Assembly: GCA_016713905.1 (NCBI GenBank)
Contig: JADJOE010000003.1
Location: 310,001-374,000, forward strand
Source of the DNA: Candidatus Vicinibacter proximus
GTDB lineage: Bacteria > Bacteroidota > Bacteroidia > Chitinophagales > Saprospiraceae
Length of the DNA: 64,000 nt
Direction of reading: 5' to 3'
Shown one piece after another: positions 34,667-43,783 of the stretch; within the stretch, counting starts at the first letter, position 1, and every line of letters begins with the position of its first letter. Made by a program: the position numbers and the translations under genes. A model generated the notes under the pieces. That model did no database searches. It had not been told where the DNA came from and was given only the letters and a program-made list of their open reading frames with translations.

Positions 34667-35509
34667 TTATCTGACATGTGCCCGGTAATTCGCCATTTGG
34701 ACTTTTATGTCCATCCATTTGTCGCCCATAATATAGTTCAATCCTCTGTCCACCACCATATGCCTTGCGATATTAAAAACTCCTTTCATTCTTCGTGGCA
34801 AGGATTCATTTGCCCGGAGAGCAATGGAATAACCACCCTCAGTGTATTCAATGTGATGCCAATATTGACTAGGAATAAACAATGTCTCGCCATGCTCTAA
34901 TATAGTTTCATGACCTTCAATGTATTTCAGGGAAGGATATTTTTTTTCATCCGGATCAATAGGATCGACCAGACAAGCCACTGTAAAAGGAATGTGGTAT
35001 AAAAATTTGGATTGCTCTTGTGAAAACAACAGAACTCTTTTTTTCTTCTGCAATTGGGTGAGAAAGACATGCGCACAATCTATGTCATAGTGGATTTTGG
35101 TATAAGAGCCCTGTCCCCCAAAAAACATAAAAGGAAAATCATCCAAAAAGCCGTCCATAATATCCAGCTTTCTGATGTCTTCTCTCAATTCAGGTATTCG
35201 TTTAAAAATATTGAACAGAAAAATTCTTAATTCTGTTGGGCCTTCTAAAATTTTAGTCAGATAGTCACCAAATTTCATCTTGCCGGTAGCTGCCATATAA
35301 TTTTTCCCTCCTTTTGAGAAACTACTGTCGTATACAGGCACCTCTATATCCCCATATTTTTCAATAAAGAATTCAAAAGTCCATTTTTCTTTGGCAGGCC
35401 ATGTATCAATCAGGTCAGTAAAGACAACGGGTTTCATGGGATCGAGAAACTCTTTTTTAAAACTGAGTCTGTCGAGGCCTGATCTTTTGGGTACAGGAGT
35501 CAACTTCAT
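34667..35509 (-). CDS. Cupin-like (JmjC-type, Cupin_8) putative Fe(II)/2-oxoglutarate oxygenase
   Basis: 280 residues. The N-terminal part has a PVVFTDLIDTWPAKEKWTF stretch typical of Cupin_8/FIH-like proteins. A candidate metal triad is visible as IHYDID (HxD, about 140-145) and a later histidine in YWHHIEYTEGG. The mid-protein GGQGSYTKIHYD is family-like. Members hydroxylate proteins or small molecules using 2-oxoglutarate. The substrate here is unknown. It is a single gene, ended by the hairpin at 34568-34590. Confidence 0.82.
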   Translation of the reverse strand: MKLTPVPKRSGLDRLSFKKEFLDPMKPVVFTDLIDTWPAKEKWTFEFFIEKYGDIEVPVYDSSFSKGGKNYMAATGKMKFGDYLTKILEGPTELRIFLFNIFKRIPELREDIRKLDIMDGFLDDFPFMFFGGQGSYTKIHYDIDCAHVFLTQLQKKKRVLLFSQEQSKFLYHIPFTVACLVDPIDPDEKKYPSLKYIEGHETILEHGETLFIPSQYWHHIEYTEGGYSIALRANESLPRRMKGVFNIARHMVVDRGLNYIMGDKWMDIKVQMANYRAHVR

Positions 35510-35685
35510 AAAATCACCATTAGGTTTGTAAAATTAGAAATTTTGGAAAAATAAATATGCTAATCAATAGTTAATATTTATAGGCATTTTATTCAATGTG
35601 GATATACATATAAAATAAATTAAATATGTAAATTATTAAAAAATAGTGACTTAAAATTTATACCGAATTCCTGTTAGTCCTTCCT

Positions 35686-35693
35686 TATTTTTG
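35686..35693 (+). promoter_or_regulatory. -7 box (TATTTTTG) for purM
   Basis: An exact TAnnTTTG match 21 nt before the ATG at 35715, downstream of a 170-nt AT-rich region. No -33 TTG is evident. Confidence 0.4.
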
Positions 35694-35714
35694 TGCTGAA
35701 AGTTAAATCACTTT

Positions 35715-36884
35715 ATGTCAAAAAGATACGATGCCCTTGGGGTTTCTGCTAGTAAAGATGAGATCCATCAGGCGATTGAGCAACTCGATAAAGGAATTTT
35801 TCCAAATGCATTTTGCAAGGTCCTGCCTGACTTGGTAGGTCAAAATAAGGATTATTGTAATCTGATCCATGCGGACACCGCAGGAACAAAAACCAGTCTG
35901 GCCTATCTTTATTGGAAAGAAACCGGAGATTTAAGTGTATGGAAAGGAATTTCTCAGGATTCGTTGGTTATGAATCTGGATGATCTTGCCTGTGTTGGTG
36001 CAATGGATAATATTGTAGTCTCCTCTACTATAGGACGTAATAAGCATCGGATTCCCGGAGAAGTAATTAAATCCATAATAGATGGCACAGAGGAATTTCT
36101 ATCCTTGATGCAAGATTTTGGCATTCATATTTTTTCCGGAGGAGGCGAAACAGCTGATGTGGGCGACATAGTAAGAACAATAGATGTAGGCATCACGGCA
36201 TTTGTCAGGATACCTAGAGCGGATGTAATTCCAATTAATATTAAACCAGGAGCTGTTATCATAGGATTATCCTCCAGTGGGCAGGCTACTTATGAAAAGG
36301 AATACAATAGTGGAATTGGGTCCAACGGACTTACAGCAGCCAGACACGATGTCTTGCAGAAAAAGTACCTTTCTGAATTTCCGGAATCCTGTGCACCGGA
36401 AACACCAGATGAAGTAAAATATACCGGAAAATATGGTTTGAGTGACGCTTATGAAGATAATGGGAACCAATATGTCATAGGTAAATTACTGTTGTCCCCA
36501 ACAAGAACCTACCTCCCTTTTTTAGCAAAGCTTATCGCCTTACACAGGAAAAATATTCAGGGGATTATTCATTGTACTGGAGGAGCACAAACTAAAGTGA
36601 AAAAATTTATAAAAGGACTACGCGTGATAAAGGATAATCTGTTTAATCCTCCGCCAGTTTTTAAGATGATAACTGAATGTTCACTTTGTACTCCGCATGA
36701 ATTATATGAAGTATACAATATGGGGCATCGGATGGAAATTTATGTGGACGAAACATTTGCTTCAGAAATAATTAGCATCGCTAAAGTGATGAATATTGAT
36801 GCACAGATCATTGGAAGGGTTGAAGCCTGTGCTCATGAAGAAGTGATAATCCATTCCGGAGAAAACACATTTAAATACCAATAG
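35715..36884 (+). CDS. purM: Phosphoribosylformylglycinamidine cyclo-ligase
   Basis: Converts FGAM to AIR in purine synthesis. 389 residues, the longer form seen in Bacteroidota. AIR-synthase features are HADTAGTKTSLAYLYW, MNLDDLACVGA, HIFSGGGETADVGD, VIIGLSSSGQATYEKEYNSG and, near the end, MGHRMEIYVD. Start ATG 35715 follows a clear -7 box. Two small co-directional genes follow within 3 nt, so purM may lead a three-gene transcript. purL lies about 28 kb away. Confidence 0.93.
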   Translation: MSKRYDALGVSASKDEIHQAIEQLDKGIFPNAFCKVLPDLVGQNKDYCNLIHADTAGTKTSLAYLYWKETGDLSVWKGISQDSLVMNLDDLACVGAMDNIVVSSTIGRNKHRIPGEVIKSIIDGTEEFLSLMQDFGIHIFSGGGETADVGDIVRTIDVGITAFVRIPRADVIPINIKPGAVIIGLSSSGQATYEKEYNSGIGSNGLTAARHDVLQKKYLSEFPESCAPETPDEVKYTGKYGLSDAYEDNGNQYVIGKLLLSPTRTYLPFLAKLIALHRKNIQGIIHCTGGAQTKVKKFIKGLRVIKDNLFNPPPVFKMITECSLCTPHELYEVYNMGHRMEIYVDETFASEIISIAKVMNIDAQIIGRVEACAHEEVIIHSGENTFKYQ

Positions 36885-36886
36885 AA

Positions 36887-37156
36887 ATGTCCGTGGGACC
36901 GGATAAAAAACTTTTGATTCGTTATGTGATGAATTCTTGTTCTCCCGAGGAAAGAATGTTTGTCGAAGAATGGCGCAACTCTGATCCGGACATCCAAAAA
37001 GAATTGGACCACCTTAGGTTAATCTACTTAGTGGAAACGAATCCCAACATAATTTCAAAAAAGATTTCTTCAAATTCAAAACGATTTTATTTGCTTGTCA
37101 TTTTTCTGCTAATGCTATTGTTGATAATGGGATATATTTTTTATCGAAAAAACTGA
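36887..37156 (+). CDS. Mini anti-sigma-like membrane protein
   Basis: 89 residues. The N-terminal segment LLIRYVMNSCSPEERMFVEEWRN resembles the cytoplasmic N-terminus of FecR-type anti-sigma factors. A single transmembrane helix (FYLLVIFLLMLLLIMGYIFY, about 67-86) ends the protein four residues later, so the FecR sensor domain is absent. No ECF sigma factor is adjacent. It starts 2 nt after purM and its stop overlaps the start of the LuxE-like gene (TGATG at 37154-37158), implying translational coupling. The anti-sigma role is inference from local similarity. Confidence 0.6.
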   Translation: MSVGPDKKLLIRYVMNSCSPEERMFVEEWRNSDPDIQKELDHLRLIYLVETNPNIISKKISSNSKRFYLLVIFLLMLLLIMGYIFYRKN

Positions 37157-38148
37157 TGTTGCAATCTGAATTTTTAAAAAATCAAATCGCGAAAATACAA
37201 TCATCAAGTTTTGAAACCTTAGCACTTGATTGTTTTCATTTTCAGGCCTTGCACAATCCGGTATATCAAGAATTTATTCATCACCTTGGCATACAAATTA
37301 AAGAAGTAAAAAGTATATTAGAGATCCCATTCTTACCGATTGATGCTTTTAAATTTCACGAGATAAAAACAGATCATTGGGAATCACAGACCAGATTTTT
37401 ATCCTCAGGAACTGAAGGTCAACAAAGATCGGTGCACGCCATTAAAGATCTGGATTGGTATAAATCAAATGTGGTCCAAAATTTTGAATTGTTTTTTCCG
37501 GATTTCAGAGAGTTTGATTTTTTTGCCTTGTTGCCTGGTTATCTTGAAAATAGAAATTCTTCTTTGATTCAGATGTTTCGATATTTAGAATCACATTCCA
37601 ATTATCACGTAAGTACGAAATTATACAGCAATAATTTTGAATTACTTCATCGAGAAATCCTTTCCTCATTAGATAAAGGAAGAAAGATATTTTTATTGGG
37701 GGTTAGTTTTGCCTTGCTGGATTTCTGTATTGAGTTTCCAATTTCTGATAATAGACTTGTGGTTATGGAAACAGGAGGAATGAAAACTTCAGGAAGGTCC
37801 TATTTGAAAGAAGAAATATTGCAATTGCTGCGTAATGGTTTTGATGCATCTGATATAGTGTCAGAATATGGTATGACCGAGTTACTGTCTCAGGCTTATG
37901 CTATGGATGGTAAAAACTATTCGTGCCCAACAACCTTGAAGGTGATGGTAAGTGACTTAACCGATCCATTTTGTTTTTTAGATGCAGGTCACAGGGGAAG
38001 ATTAAACATCATTGATCTTGCAAATTTGGATACTTGCTGTTTCATCCAAACCGGGGATGCTGGCCTATTACAGCCGGATGGAAAATTCCAGGTGTTGGGA
38101 AGAATAACTGGTGAAGACTTGAGGGGATGCAATCTGATGTATGAGTAG
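37156..38148 (+). CDS. LuxE/PaaK-family acyl-protein synthetase-like ligase
   Basis: 330 residues, adenylate-forming fold. SSGTEGQQRSVHA at about 93-105 corresponds to the ATP-binding P-loop-like motif. EYGMTELLSQAY at about 237-248 is the YGxTE motif. Near the end is QTGDAGLLQPDGKFQVLGR with the hinge Gly/Arg and GEDLRG after it. LuxE-type enzymes activate fatty acids with ATP and transfer them to a cysteine or thiol. The substrate is unknown. It overlaps the preceding mini membrane protein gene by 1 nt. Confidence 0.85.
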   Translation: MLQSEFLKNQIAKIQSSSFETLALDCFHFQALHNPVYQEFIHHLGIQIKEVKSILEIPFLPIDAFKFHEIKTDHWESQTRFLSSGTEGQQRSVHAIKDLDWYKSNVVQNFELFFPDFREFDFFALLPGYLENRNSSLIQMFRYLESHSNYHVSTKLYSNNFELLHREILSSLDKGRKIFLLGVSFALLDFCIEFPISDNRLVVMETGGMKTSGRSYLKEEILQLLRNGFDASDIVSEYGMTELLSQAYAMDGKNYSCPTTLKVMVSDLTDPFCFLDAGHRGRLNIIDLANLDTCCFIQTGDAGLLQPDGKFQVLGRITGEDLRGCNLMYE

Positions 38149-38225
38149 GATATAGTCCTATTCATAGAAATTAATTTTCTAGCAGATAGTAAATTCACGA
38201 AGAAATATAAGCCAGGTAATTATTG

Positions 38226-39206
38226 TTACATGCCAAGTATATTGGCCATCTTAATCATTGAAATTTCAGGTGATTTATTTTTTGAAATGGCGTCACTGAA
38301 TGGTGTGAACACAACTTTGTCATTGATGATTCCAGCCATGACATTATGCTTCCCTTTCATCAAAGCTTCAACGGCTTCATACCCTAACCGACTTGCCAGA
38401 ATTCTATCTTGTGCAGTAGGAGATCCTCCTCTTTGCAAATGGCCGATGATGGTAACTTTTACATCATATTCCGGAACAAGTTCCTTTAATTTATTGCTGA
38501 TTTCAAAGGCATTACCAATTTTGTTTCCTTCCGCTGCAATGACAAGGCCAAAAAGTTTCTTCCGCCTCAATGCTTTTTTAAGATCCAGAACTAAAGTGTC
38601 GATGGTGCTTTCTACCTCAGGAATAATGAATGCACTTGCCCCTGAGCCAATGGCAGTGTGCAAAGCAATGTATCCTGAGTTTCTTCCCATCACTTCGATG
38701 AGGAAAATTCTGTTGTGGGAGTCCGCGGTATCTCTGATTTTATCTACAGCCTGAATGGCTGTATTTACCGCAGTATCAAATCCTATGGTATAGTCTGTTC
38801 CATAGAGATCATTATCTATCGTTCCCGGCAATCCTATAGTGGGCATTTTGAATTCACTATTGAAAACCATGCTCCCGGTAAATGTCCCGTTCCCACCAAT
38901 AGCAACAAGAGCATCTATGTCATTTGCCACTAGATTTTCGTAGGCCACTTTGCGTCCTTCCGGGGTCAAAAATCTTGAACTTCGGGCGGTTTTTAAGATG
39001 GTCCCGCCACGTTGAAGAATGTTCCGTACATCATCGGCTTCAAGACGGTTGATCTCACCGTCTATCATTCCATCATAACCTCTTTGAATTCCGTAAACAT
39101 GCAAGTCATAAATACTTGCAGTCCGCATAACCGCTCTTATGGCTGCATTCATACCGGGCGCATCACCGCCTGAGGTAAAAACTCCGATTCTCTTAATTTC
39201 TGTCAT
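38226..39206 (-). CDS. pfkA: ATP-dependent 6-phosphofructokinase
   Basis: 326 residues from ATG 39206 (MTEIKRIGVFTSGG). The upstream open frame to a TTG at 39317 is inside the kinase gene and rejected. Motifs are TSGGDAPGMNAAIRA, VAIGGNGTFTGS, GLPGTIDNDLYGTDYTIGFD (catalytic Asp), VMGRNSGYIAL and GHLQRGGSPTAQDR. One notable change is GGNG where the Mg-ATP loop is usually GGDG. The 5' end overlaps the GlcNAc-kinase-like gene by 14 nt, so the two are translationally coupled. It probably catalyses fructose-6-phosphate phosphorylation. Confidence 0.94.
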   Translation of the reverse strand: MTEIKRIGVFTSGGDAPGMNAAIRAVMRTASIYDLHVYGIQRGYDGMIDGEINRLEADDVRNILQRGGTILKTARSSRFLTPEGRKVAYENLVANDIDALVAIGGNGTFTGSMVFNSEFKMPTIGLPGTIDNDLYGTDYTIGFDTAVNTAIQAVDKIRDTADSHNRIFLIEVMGRNSGYIALHTAIGSGASAFIIPEVESTIDTLVLDLKKALRRKKLFGLVIAAEGNKIGNAFEISNKLKELVPEYDVKVTIIGHLQRGGSPTAQDRILASRLGYEAVEALMKGKHNVMAGIINDKVVFTPFSDAISKNKSPEISMIKMANILGM

Positions 39207-40041
39207 ACTTGTAATGATATTCTGCCAATTTGAGTAAAGGTTTCTTATTGAAAAACACTCTATGGAAACCCTTAAATGCAAAATAGGTTTCAATTTGATT
39301 TTGAAGAGCAAAGGCAACTGAACCTGTAAAATATACCGGGAGTTGATTTTGATCCTGGTACTGGTTTATTCTGTGACGATAAAATGCATCAAGGCATTCT
39401 TTGATGATATCAATTATTGTCGGATCCGTTATGTGCTGCACAATGAATGGAAAAAATGATGCCAGTTCTGCGGAAACTTTGTTGCTCGAATACAGCTGGC
39501 CTAAATAATTATCGGTGACCTGAGGGAAATTGTTCTGAAAATCTTGACACAATTCGGGGCTTAGGTATTTGTAAAAGTAAGATCTCAGGAGTAAGCGCCC
39601 AAAGTGATTTCCGCTCCCTTCATCACCCAACAAATATCCTAAGCCAGGTTTTTCGTGGATAATTTGGTGCCCGTCAGAAAGACAAGAGTGACTGCCAGTA
39701 CCCATAATGCAAACAATCCCTTCATTCCCATCACAATTAGCCCTCGCAGCGGCCAAAAGATCCGAGTAAACTTCGATTTTACTCGAAGGAAAAAGCTCTT
39801 GTAAAATGGTAAACAATACTTGGGAAGCAATGTCCTTACAACCTGCGCCATAAAATGTAATGGATTCAGGATGAATGAATTGGAGCTTATTTTTAGCCAT
39901 TTCGATCTGGCTTAGTAAGTTTGATTTACTTTGGGTCATTGGGTTTAATCCGGCCAACTCAAATTGAAGAATAGTCTCACTTCCATTAAGAACCAACCAA
40001 TCCGATTTTGTAGAACCCGAGTCTACCAGCACCTTTATCAT
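39193..40041 (-). CDS. BadF/BadG-type ATPase, N-acetylglucosamine-kinase-like
   Basis: 282 residues of the ASKHA fold. The N-terminal phosphate loop VDSGSTKSDWLVLNG, the mid GIVCIMGTGSHSCL and GYLLGDEGSGNHFG are the family signatures. Related Bacteroidota proteins phosphorylate GlcNAc or other amino sugars. Substrate specificity is not determinable. It overlaps pfkA by 14 nt upstream on the same strand, and the start ATG is at 40041. Confidence 0.85.
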   Translation of the reverse strand: MIKVLVDSGSTKSDWLVLNGSETILQFELAGLNPMTQSKSNLLSQIEMAKNKLQFIHPESITFYGAGCKDIASQVLFTILQELFPSSKIEVYSDLLAAARANCDGNEGIVCIMGTGSHSCLSDGHQIIHEKPGLGYLLGDEGSGNHFGRLLLRSYFYKYLSPELCQDFQNNFPQVTDNYLGQLYSSNKVSAELASFFPFIVQHITDPTIIDIIKECLDAFYRHRINQYQDQNQLPVYFTGSVAFALQNQIETYFAFKGFHRVFFNKKPLLKLAEYHYKYDRN

Positions 40042-40105
40042 GGCTACAAAGAAAAAAAATATTTATGGTTTATCTGATAAAACATGAAAATGCTAGGTCT
40101 TGGCT

Positions 40106-40113
40106 TAATTTTG
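40106..40113 (+). promoter_or_regulatory. -7 box (TAATTTTG) for the 3-hydroxyacyl-CoA dehydrogenase gene
   Basis: An exact TAnnTTTG match 14 nt before the ATG at 40128. No -33 TTG is evident. Confidence 0.4.
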
Positions 40114-40127
40114 CGCGAAATTAGGAA

Positions 40128-41027
40128 ATGAAAAACGTAACAGTGATTGGGGCAGGAACCATGGGGAATGGAATCGCCCATGTTTTTGCGCTTGGAGGCT
40201 TTCGTGTAGTGTTGTGTGACATTTCTCCGGTCGCCCTGGAAAAAGCATTATCTACAATCGACCGAAACATGAATCGGATGATTGAAAAACAAAAAATTAC
40301 CCAGGAAGCCAAAGATTCTGCATTGAGCAACCTTACCACAAATACTTTAATAGCTGAGGCTGTAAGAGAAGCAGATTTAGTTGTGGAAGCTGCAACCGAA
40401 AATATTGAGTTAAAGCTGAATATTTTTAGAAAAATTGATCAGCACAGCCCTTCACATGCTTTGTTGGCTACAAATACCTCATCCATTAGTATTACTAAAA
40501 TTGCCGGTGTAACCAGCAGACCTTCTCAGGTGATCGGTATGCATTTTATGAATCCGGTGCCAATGATGAAGCTGGTGGAAGTAATCAGAGGGTTTTCAAC
40601 TTCAGATGAAGTATGCCATACGATAATGGAATTATCCAGAAAATTAGATAAAACTCCGGTTGAGGTAAATGATTATCCGGGATTTGTTTCCAATAGAATT
40701 TTGATGACCATGATCAATGAAGCTATCTATACGCTTTATGAAGGAGTGGGAAATGTTTCGGAAATCGATGGAATCATGAAATGGGGAATGGCCCATCCTA
40801 TGGGACCTCTCCAACTGGCTGATTTTATTGGGCTGGATGTGTGTCTTTCAATTCTAAAAGTTATCCATGATGGATTTGGAAATCCAAAATATGCGCCATG
40901 TCCCTTGTTGGTCAATATGGTAAATGCCGGGCAGTTGGGTGTGAAATCCGGAGCAGGATTTTATCTTCATAAAGGTCATGGACAAGAACTTGAAGTTAAT
41001 CCGAAATTTGCTCATCTATTGCCATGA
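40128..41027 (+). CDS. 3-hydroxybutyryl-CoA / 3-hydroxyacyl-CoA dehydrogenase
   Basis: 299 residues, the monofunctional length. The NAD-binding start VIGAGTMGNGIAHVFA, the catalytic region IGMHFMNPVPMMKLVEV and NDYPGFVSNRILMTMINEA, PLQLADFIGLDV and KSGAGFY are the family signatures. It oxidises 3-hydroxyacyl-CoA with NAD, as in beta-oxidation or butyrate pathways. The downstream DUF983 gene overlaps by 4 nt (ATGA), indicating coupling. Confidence 0.93.
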   Translation: MKNVTVIGAGTMGNGIAHVFALGGFRVVLCDISPVALEKALSTIDRNMNRMIEKQKITQEAKDSALSNLTTNTLIAEAVREADLVVEAATENIELKLNIFRKIDQHSPSHALLATNTSSISITKIAGVTSRPSQVIGMHFMNPVPMMKLVEVIRGFSTSDEVCHTIMELSRKLDKTPVEVNDYPGFVSNRILMTMINEAIYTLYEGVGNVSEIDGIMKWGMAHPMGPLQLADFIGLDVCLSILKVIHDGFGNPKYAPCPLLVNMVNAGQLGVKSGAGFYLHKGHGQELEVNPKFAHLLP

Positions 41028-41377
41028 CAAAATTATCTGCAATCATTAAGTTGAAATGCCCGGCATGTTGGGAAGGCAATCTTTTTGTTAAAGAAGGTAG
41101 CCCGCTTTCCTTCAATTTTGAAATGCACAAGCGTTGTCCACATTGCAATGAGAACCTGGACAGAGAGCCTGGGTTTTATTTTGGCGCAATGTTTATTTCT
41201 TATATTATCTCTGGTTTTTTCAGCTTGTTTGTTGTGGGCGGGTTGATCCTCTTTTTTAAAGTCGATTGGGAGATTTCTCTGGTAGTTCTGGCCATCATTC
41301 TTGTGGCACTATATGCCTATTTATACAAAATATCCAGATCCATTTGGATTCATTTTTTTGTGTCTAAGAAAAAGTGA
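41024..41377 (+). CDS. DUF983 membrane protein
   Basis: 117 residues with an N-terminal zinc-ribbon-like stretch (KCPACWEGNLFV ... RCPHCNENLD, two CxxC pairs) followed by two transmembrane helices (about 47-70 and 76-95). This is the DUF983 layout. Its function is unknown, though the CxxC pairs suggest metal binding. It starts within the stop of the dehydrogenase gene (4-nt overlap). Confidence 0.85.
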   Translation: MTKLSAIIKLKCPACWEGNLFVKEGSPLSFNFEMHKRCPHCNENLDREPGFYFGAMFISYIISGFFSLFVVGGLILFFKVDWEISLVVLAIILVALYAYLYKISRSIWIHFFVSKKK

Positions 41378-41573
41378 TTATTTCTATTTTCTGAATTTTA
41401 AGAAGTATTGTCATTCCTTAAATGATATAGCTTGATCCGAAGTAATATGCAATAGATCCCATTAATAGTGAGCAATAAGGAATAATTTTTTTCTGTAAAT
41501 AACGTATTCTATACCCAGCTATAATCAGGAATTTTCCAGCCAGAAAATTAGAATGATATAGCTTTTGCAATAT

Positions 41574-43475
41574 TTAATTCACAACCAAAACACGAATAAT
41601 TTTTACCGATTCACTTTGTTCTAATCTTAAAAAATACAAACCTGGTTGAGAAGGGCTGAAGATTGTATTTGCATTTAAAGTGGTGTTTTGATGAATCACT
41701 CTGCCCGAAAGATCAATCCAAGAATATTTGAAATTCTCCGATCTGGTTAACAAATTTAGAAAACGAATTTCGTTATCTGGACTGATGATGTAAGCGCTGT
41801 TTTCTTCTTCATCGGAAGACCGGACTTTCTTTTGATCCGGTTCTGCAAAAAATGATCCTACATTTACCTTAACTTCATCCGCATAACTGCAATTTTGAAA
41901 TTGCGTAATCCATTCCACATAATAGATTCCTCTTTTATTTACCGTAATCCTGGTTTTGGGATCGTTTATTTGATCAAAATCAAGCATTCCCGGTCCGGAT
42001 TTAAACCTCCAGGAACCAGGAGTTGTGGTCGAAGCATTGAGATTGACGAATAAGTTTTTAGTTTGGATGTCTTTGCCGGCATCCGGTAAATATTGTGATT
42101 CATCAATAGAATCTATACCCAATTCGTAACGTATCCTTTTAAATTCAGGTCCAAAATAAACATCAACGTCCATATAGAAACTATAAGTGGATTTTCCTTT
42201 AACCTCAAGGAATTCATCTGATTTTATTATTGGGGCCTTTGGATTTAAAAGATCTTTCAGATAATAAGTGTACACGAGAAATGCTTCCTCGTCACCATGA
42301 CAGGAATTATTTTCAATCAAAGGTTGGTAATACAATTTATTGTCATTTAAACAGATCGGTTCCAACCTTCCCTTAAAGTTGGGAATGAATTGATGAACTT
42401 CAAGAAATTGCCTGCAGGCACCGGGTACAATGTACCCATATTCATAGGGTTTTGTACAATCCTTTATGGATATTCCTTGAGGATTTACATAGTAGTTGTT
42501 GGGTGTCGTTCCAATGTGATAAATCTTTTTTGGCTCCGGCTTTTCCAGGACAAAAAATCTCACAACGCTGTCATATTTACAACCGGATGGTGTGGTAAAA
42601 GAAGCTCTATAAAAACCTTCTGTTGAGATACTGACACCATGCCAGAGATAGGGCTTCGGATTGGTCTGCTCATAACATAAGTAACGGTCAGCACCCATTT
42701 TGTCCTCGGTGGATATAACATGAATGATGGAACAATCCCTATCGGATTGAGCATAGCGAATTCCTCCCGCACTAAGCCGATAGGTTGATACACAAATTTC
42801 ATAGTCACCAATCTGCGAGAAAGTATATTTTATCTTATGCTTATCACCAGGTACAAGAACATTGTCAATCGTCCATTCAAATTTATCTCCTTTATGTCCG
42901 CCATCGACAAAATATTCTTTTTCTGTATTTATGCAAGCTTCAAGGTTATGGTCCTGGTCATAATTGATGGGTTCAACGATATTTAAAAAACAAGTTCCTG
43001 TTGCACCGGATGCACTCAATTGGACGTCACAAACATCACCATTACATCCGTTAATGAATAAGTTATATACCTCGCAATATTCGAGATATACTCCAAAACT
43101 ATAGGTACCGTTGTTAAAACATTGAGTTGGACATACCAGGGCATTGGTAAAATCACAGTTTTTGTAAAGCCCAACTTGCACTCCGGAACCATTCACATTG
43201 CAATTAGAAAAAGTCAAAACAAAGTTAACTTGTCCTCCCTGTGCAACGAAAGAGTACCATCCGGTATTCACAGGAACTCCACTTCCGGGGCATAAAGGAT
43301 TAGGGCCATTGGGGTTTGAATAAGTGGTTGAACTAAGGGTTCCGATTAAAGAATTTACACTAGGGTATATGGGACCGCCAAGACAGTCATCAGCTGGGGG
43401 GTATGATTGAGAGTGACCGATTTGGATATTTATCTGATAGAAGATGAACAGTAAATAAAAGGCTAGTTTCTGCAT
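41574..43475 (-). CDS. Secreted Cys-rich protein with T9SS sorting domain
   Basis: 633 residues with a signal peptide (..QINIQIGHSQS, about 1-23). The first about 200 residues hold many cysteines (PADDCLGG, LCPGSG, CDFTNALVCPTQC) in beta-rich segments, followed by PKD-like Ig strands (GDKFEWTIDNVLV). The last about 80 residues (AYIISPDNEIRFLNLL ... QPGLYFLRLEQSESVKIIRVLVV) form a T9SS type A sorting signal. No enzymatic motif is seen. The ligand and function are unknown. It is preceded on its strand by a terminator (43708-43736), so it is a separate transcript. Confidence 0.85.
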   Translation of the reverse strand: MQKLAFYLLFIFYQINIQIGHSQSYPPADDCLGGPIYPSVNSLIGTLSSTTYSNPNGPNPLCPGSGVPVNTGWYSFVAQGGQVNFVLTFSNCNVNGSGVQVGLYKNCDFTNALVCPTQCFNNGTYSFGVYLEYCEVYNLFINGCNGDVCDVQLSASGATGTCFLNIVEPINYDQDHNLEACINTEKEYFVDGGHKGDKFEWTIDNVLVPGDKHKIKYTFSQIGDYEICVSTYRLSAGGIRYAQSDRDCSIIHVISTEDKMGADRYLCYEQTNPKPYLWHGVSISTEGFYRASFTTPSGCKYDSVVRFFVLEKPEPKKIYHIGTTPNNYYVNPQGISIKDCTKPYEYGYIVPGACRQFLEVHQFIPNFKGRLEPICLNDNKLYYQPLIENNSCHGDEEAFLVYTYYLKDLLNPKAPIIKSDEFLEVKGKSTYSFYMDVDVYFGPEFKRIRYELGIDSIDESQYLPDAGKDIQTKNLFVNLNASTTTPGSWRFKSGPGMLDFDQINDPKTRITVNKRGIYYVEWITQFQNCSYADEVKVNVGSFFAEPDQKKVRSSDEEENSAYIISPDNEIRFLNLLTRSENFKYSWIDLSGRVIHQNTTLNANTIFSPSQPGLYFLRLEQSESVKIIRVLVVN

Positions 43476-43783
43476 ATCGAGTATAATTTACGTTAATAAG
43501 AGCCCTAAAGAGGGTGAAACGCTGGTTGAAGATAATTAAATTTTCGCTGAAAATTTAATTATATCTAGGTATTCATACAAGCCTACCTGTAATGAGGTAA
43601 TGATCAAAAAGAAACAAAGTGAGATTTGTTGGCTATAGATTAATATACATCTTTTAATAGATAAGCCTAGTGAACAGATAATGTTTCAATCTTTCCTTTT
43701 ATGGAACAAAAAAACACACCCCAAGTCCGGGGATGCTTTTAAAATCCTTTTTATTCAGCTTATTTCAGCAGAAAATGGAGATC
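43476..43783. other. Intergenic region with one terminator
   Basis: 308 nt between two T9SS cargo genes on the minus strand. It contains the terminator of the upstream gene (43708-43736) and must contain the promoter of the gene at 41574-43475. No RNA gene or second ORF is supported. Confidence 0.5.
43708..43736 (-). terminator. Rho-independent terminator for the 43784-44725 gene
   Basis: On the minus strand a CCCC/GGGG core (43719-43722 with 43729-43732) extended by two more pairs across a bulge is followed by a T tract (the A run at 43708-43714 on plus). Confidence 0.7.

Noticed and set aside
39207..39317. Extended pfkA start from a TTG
   Set aside because: It overlaps the kinase gene more deeply, and the conserved PFK start is at ATG 39206.
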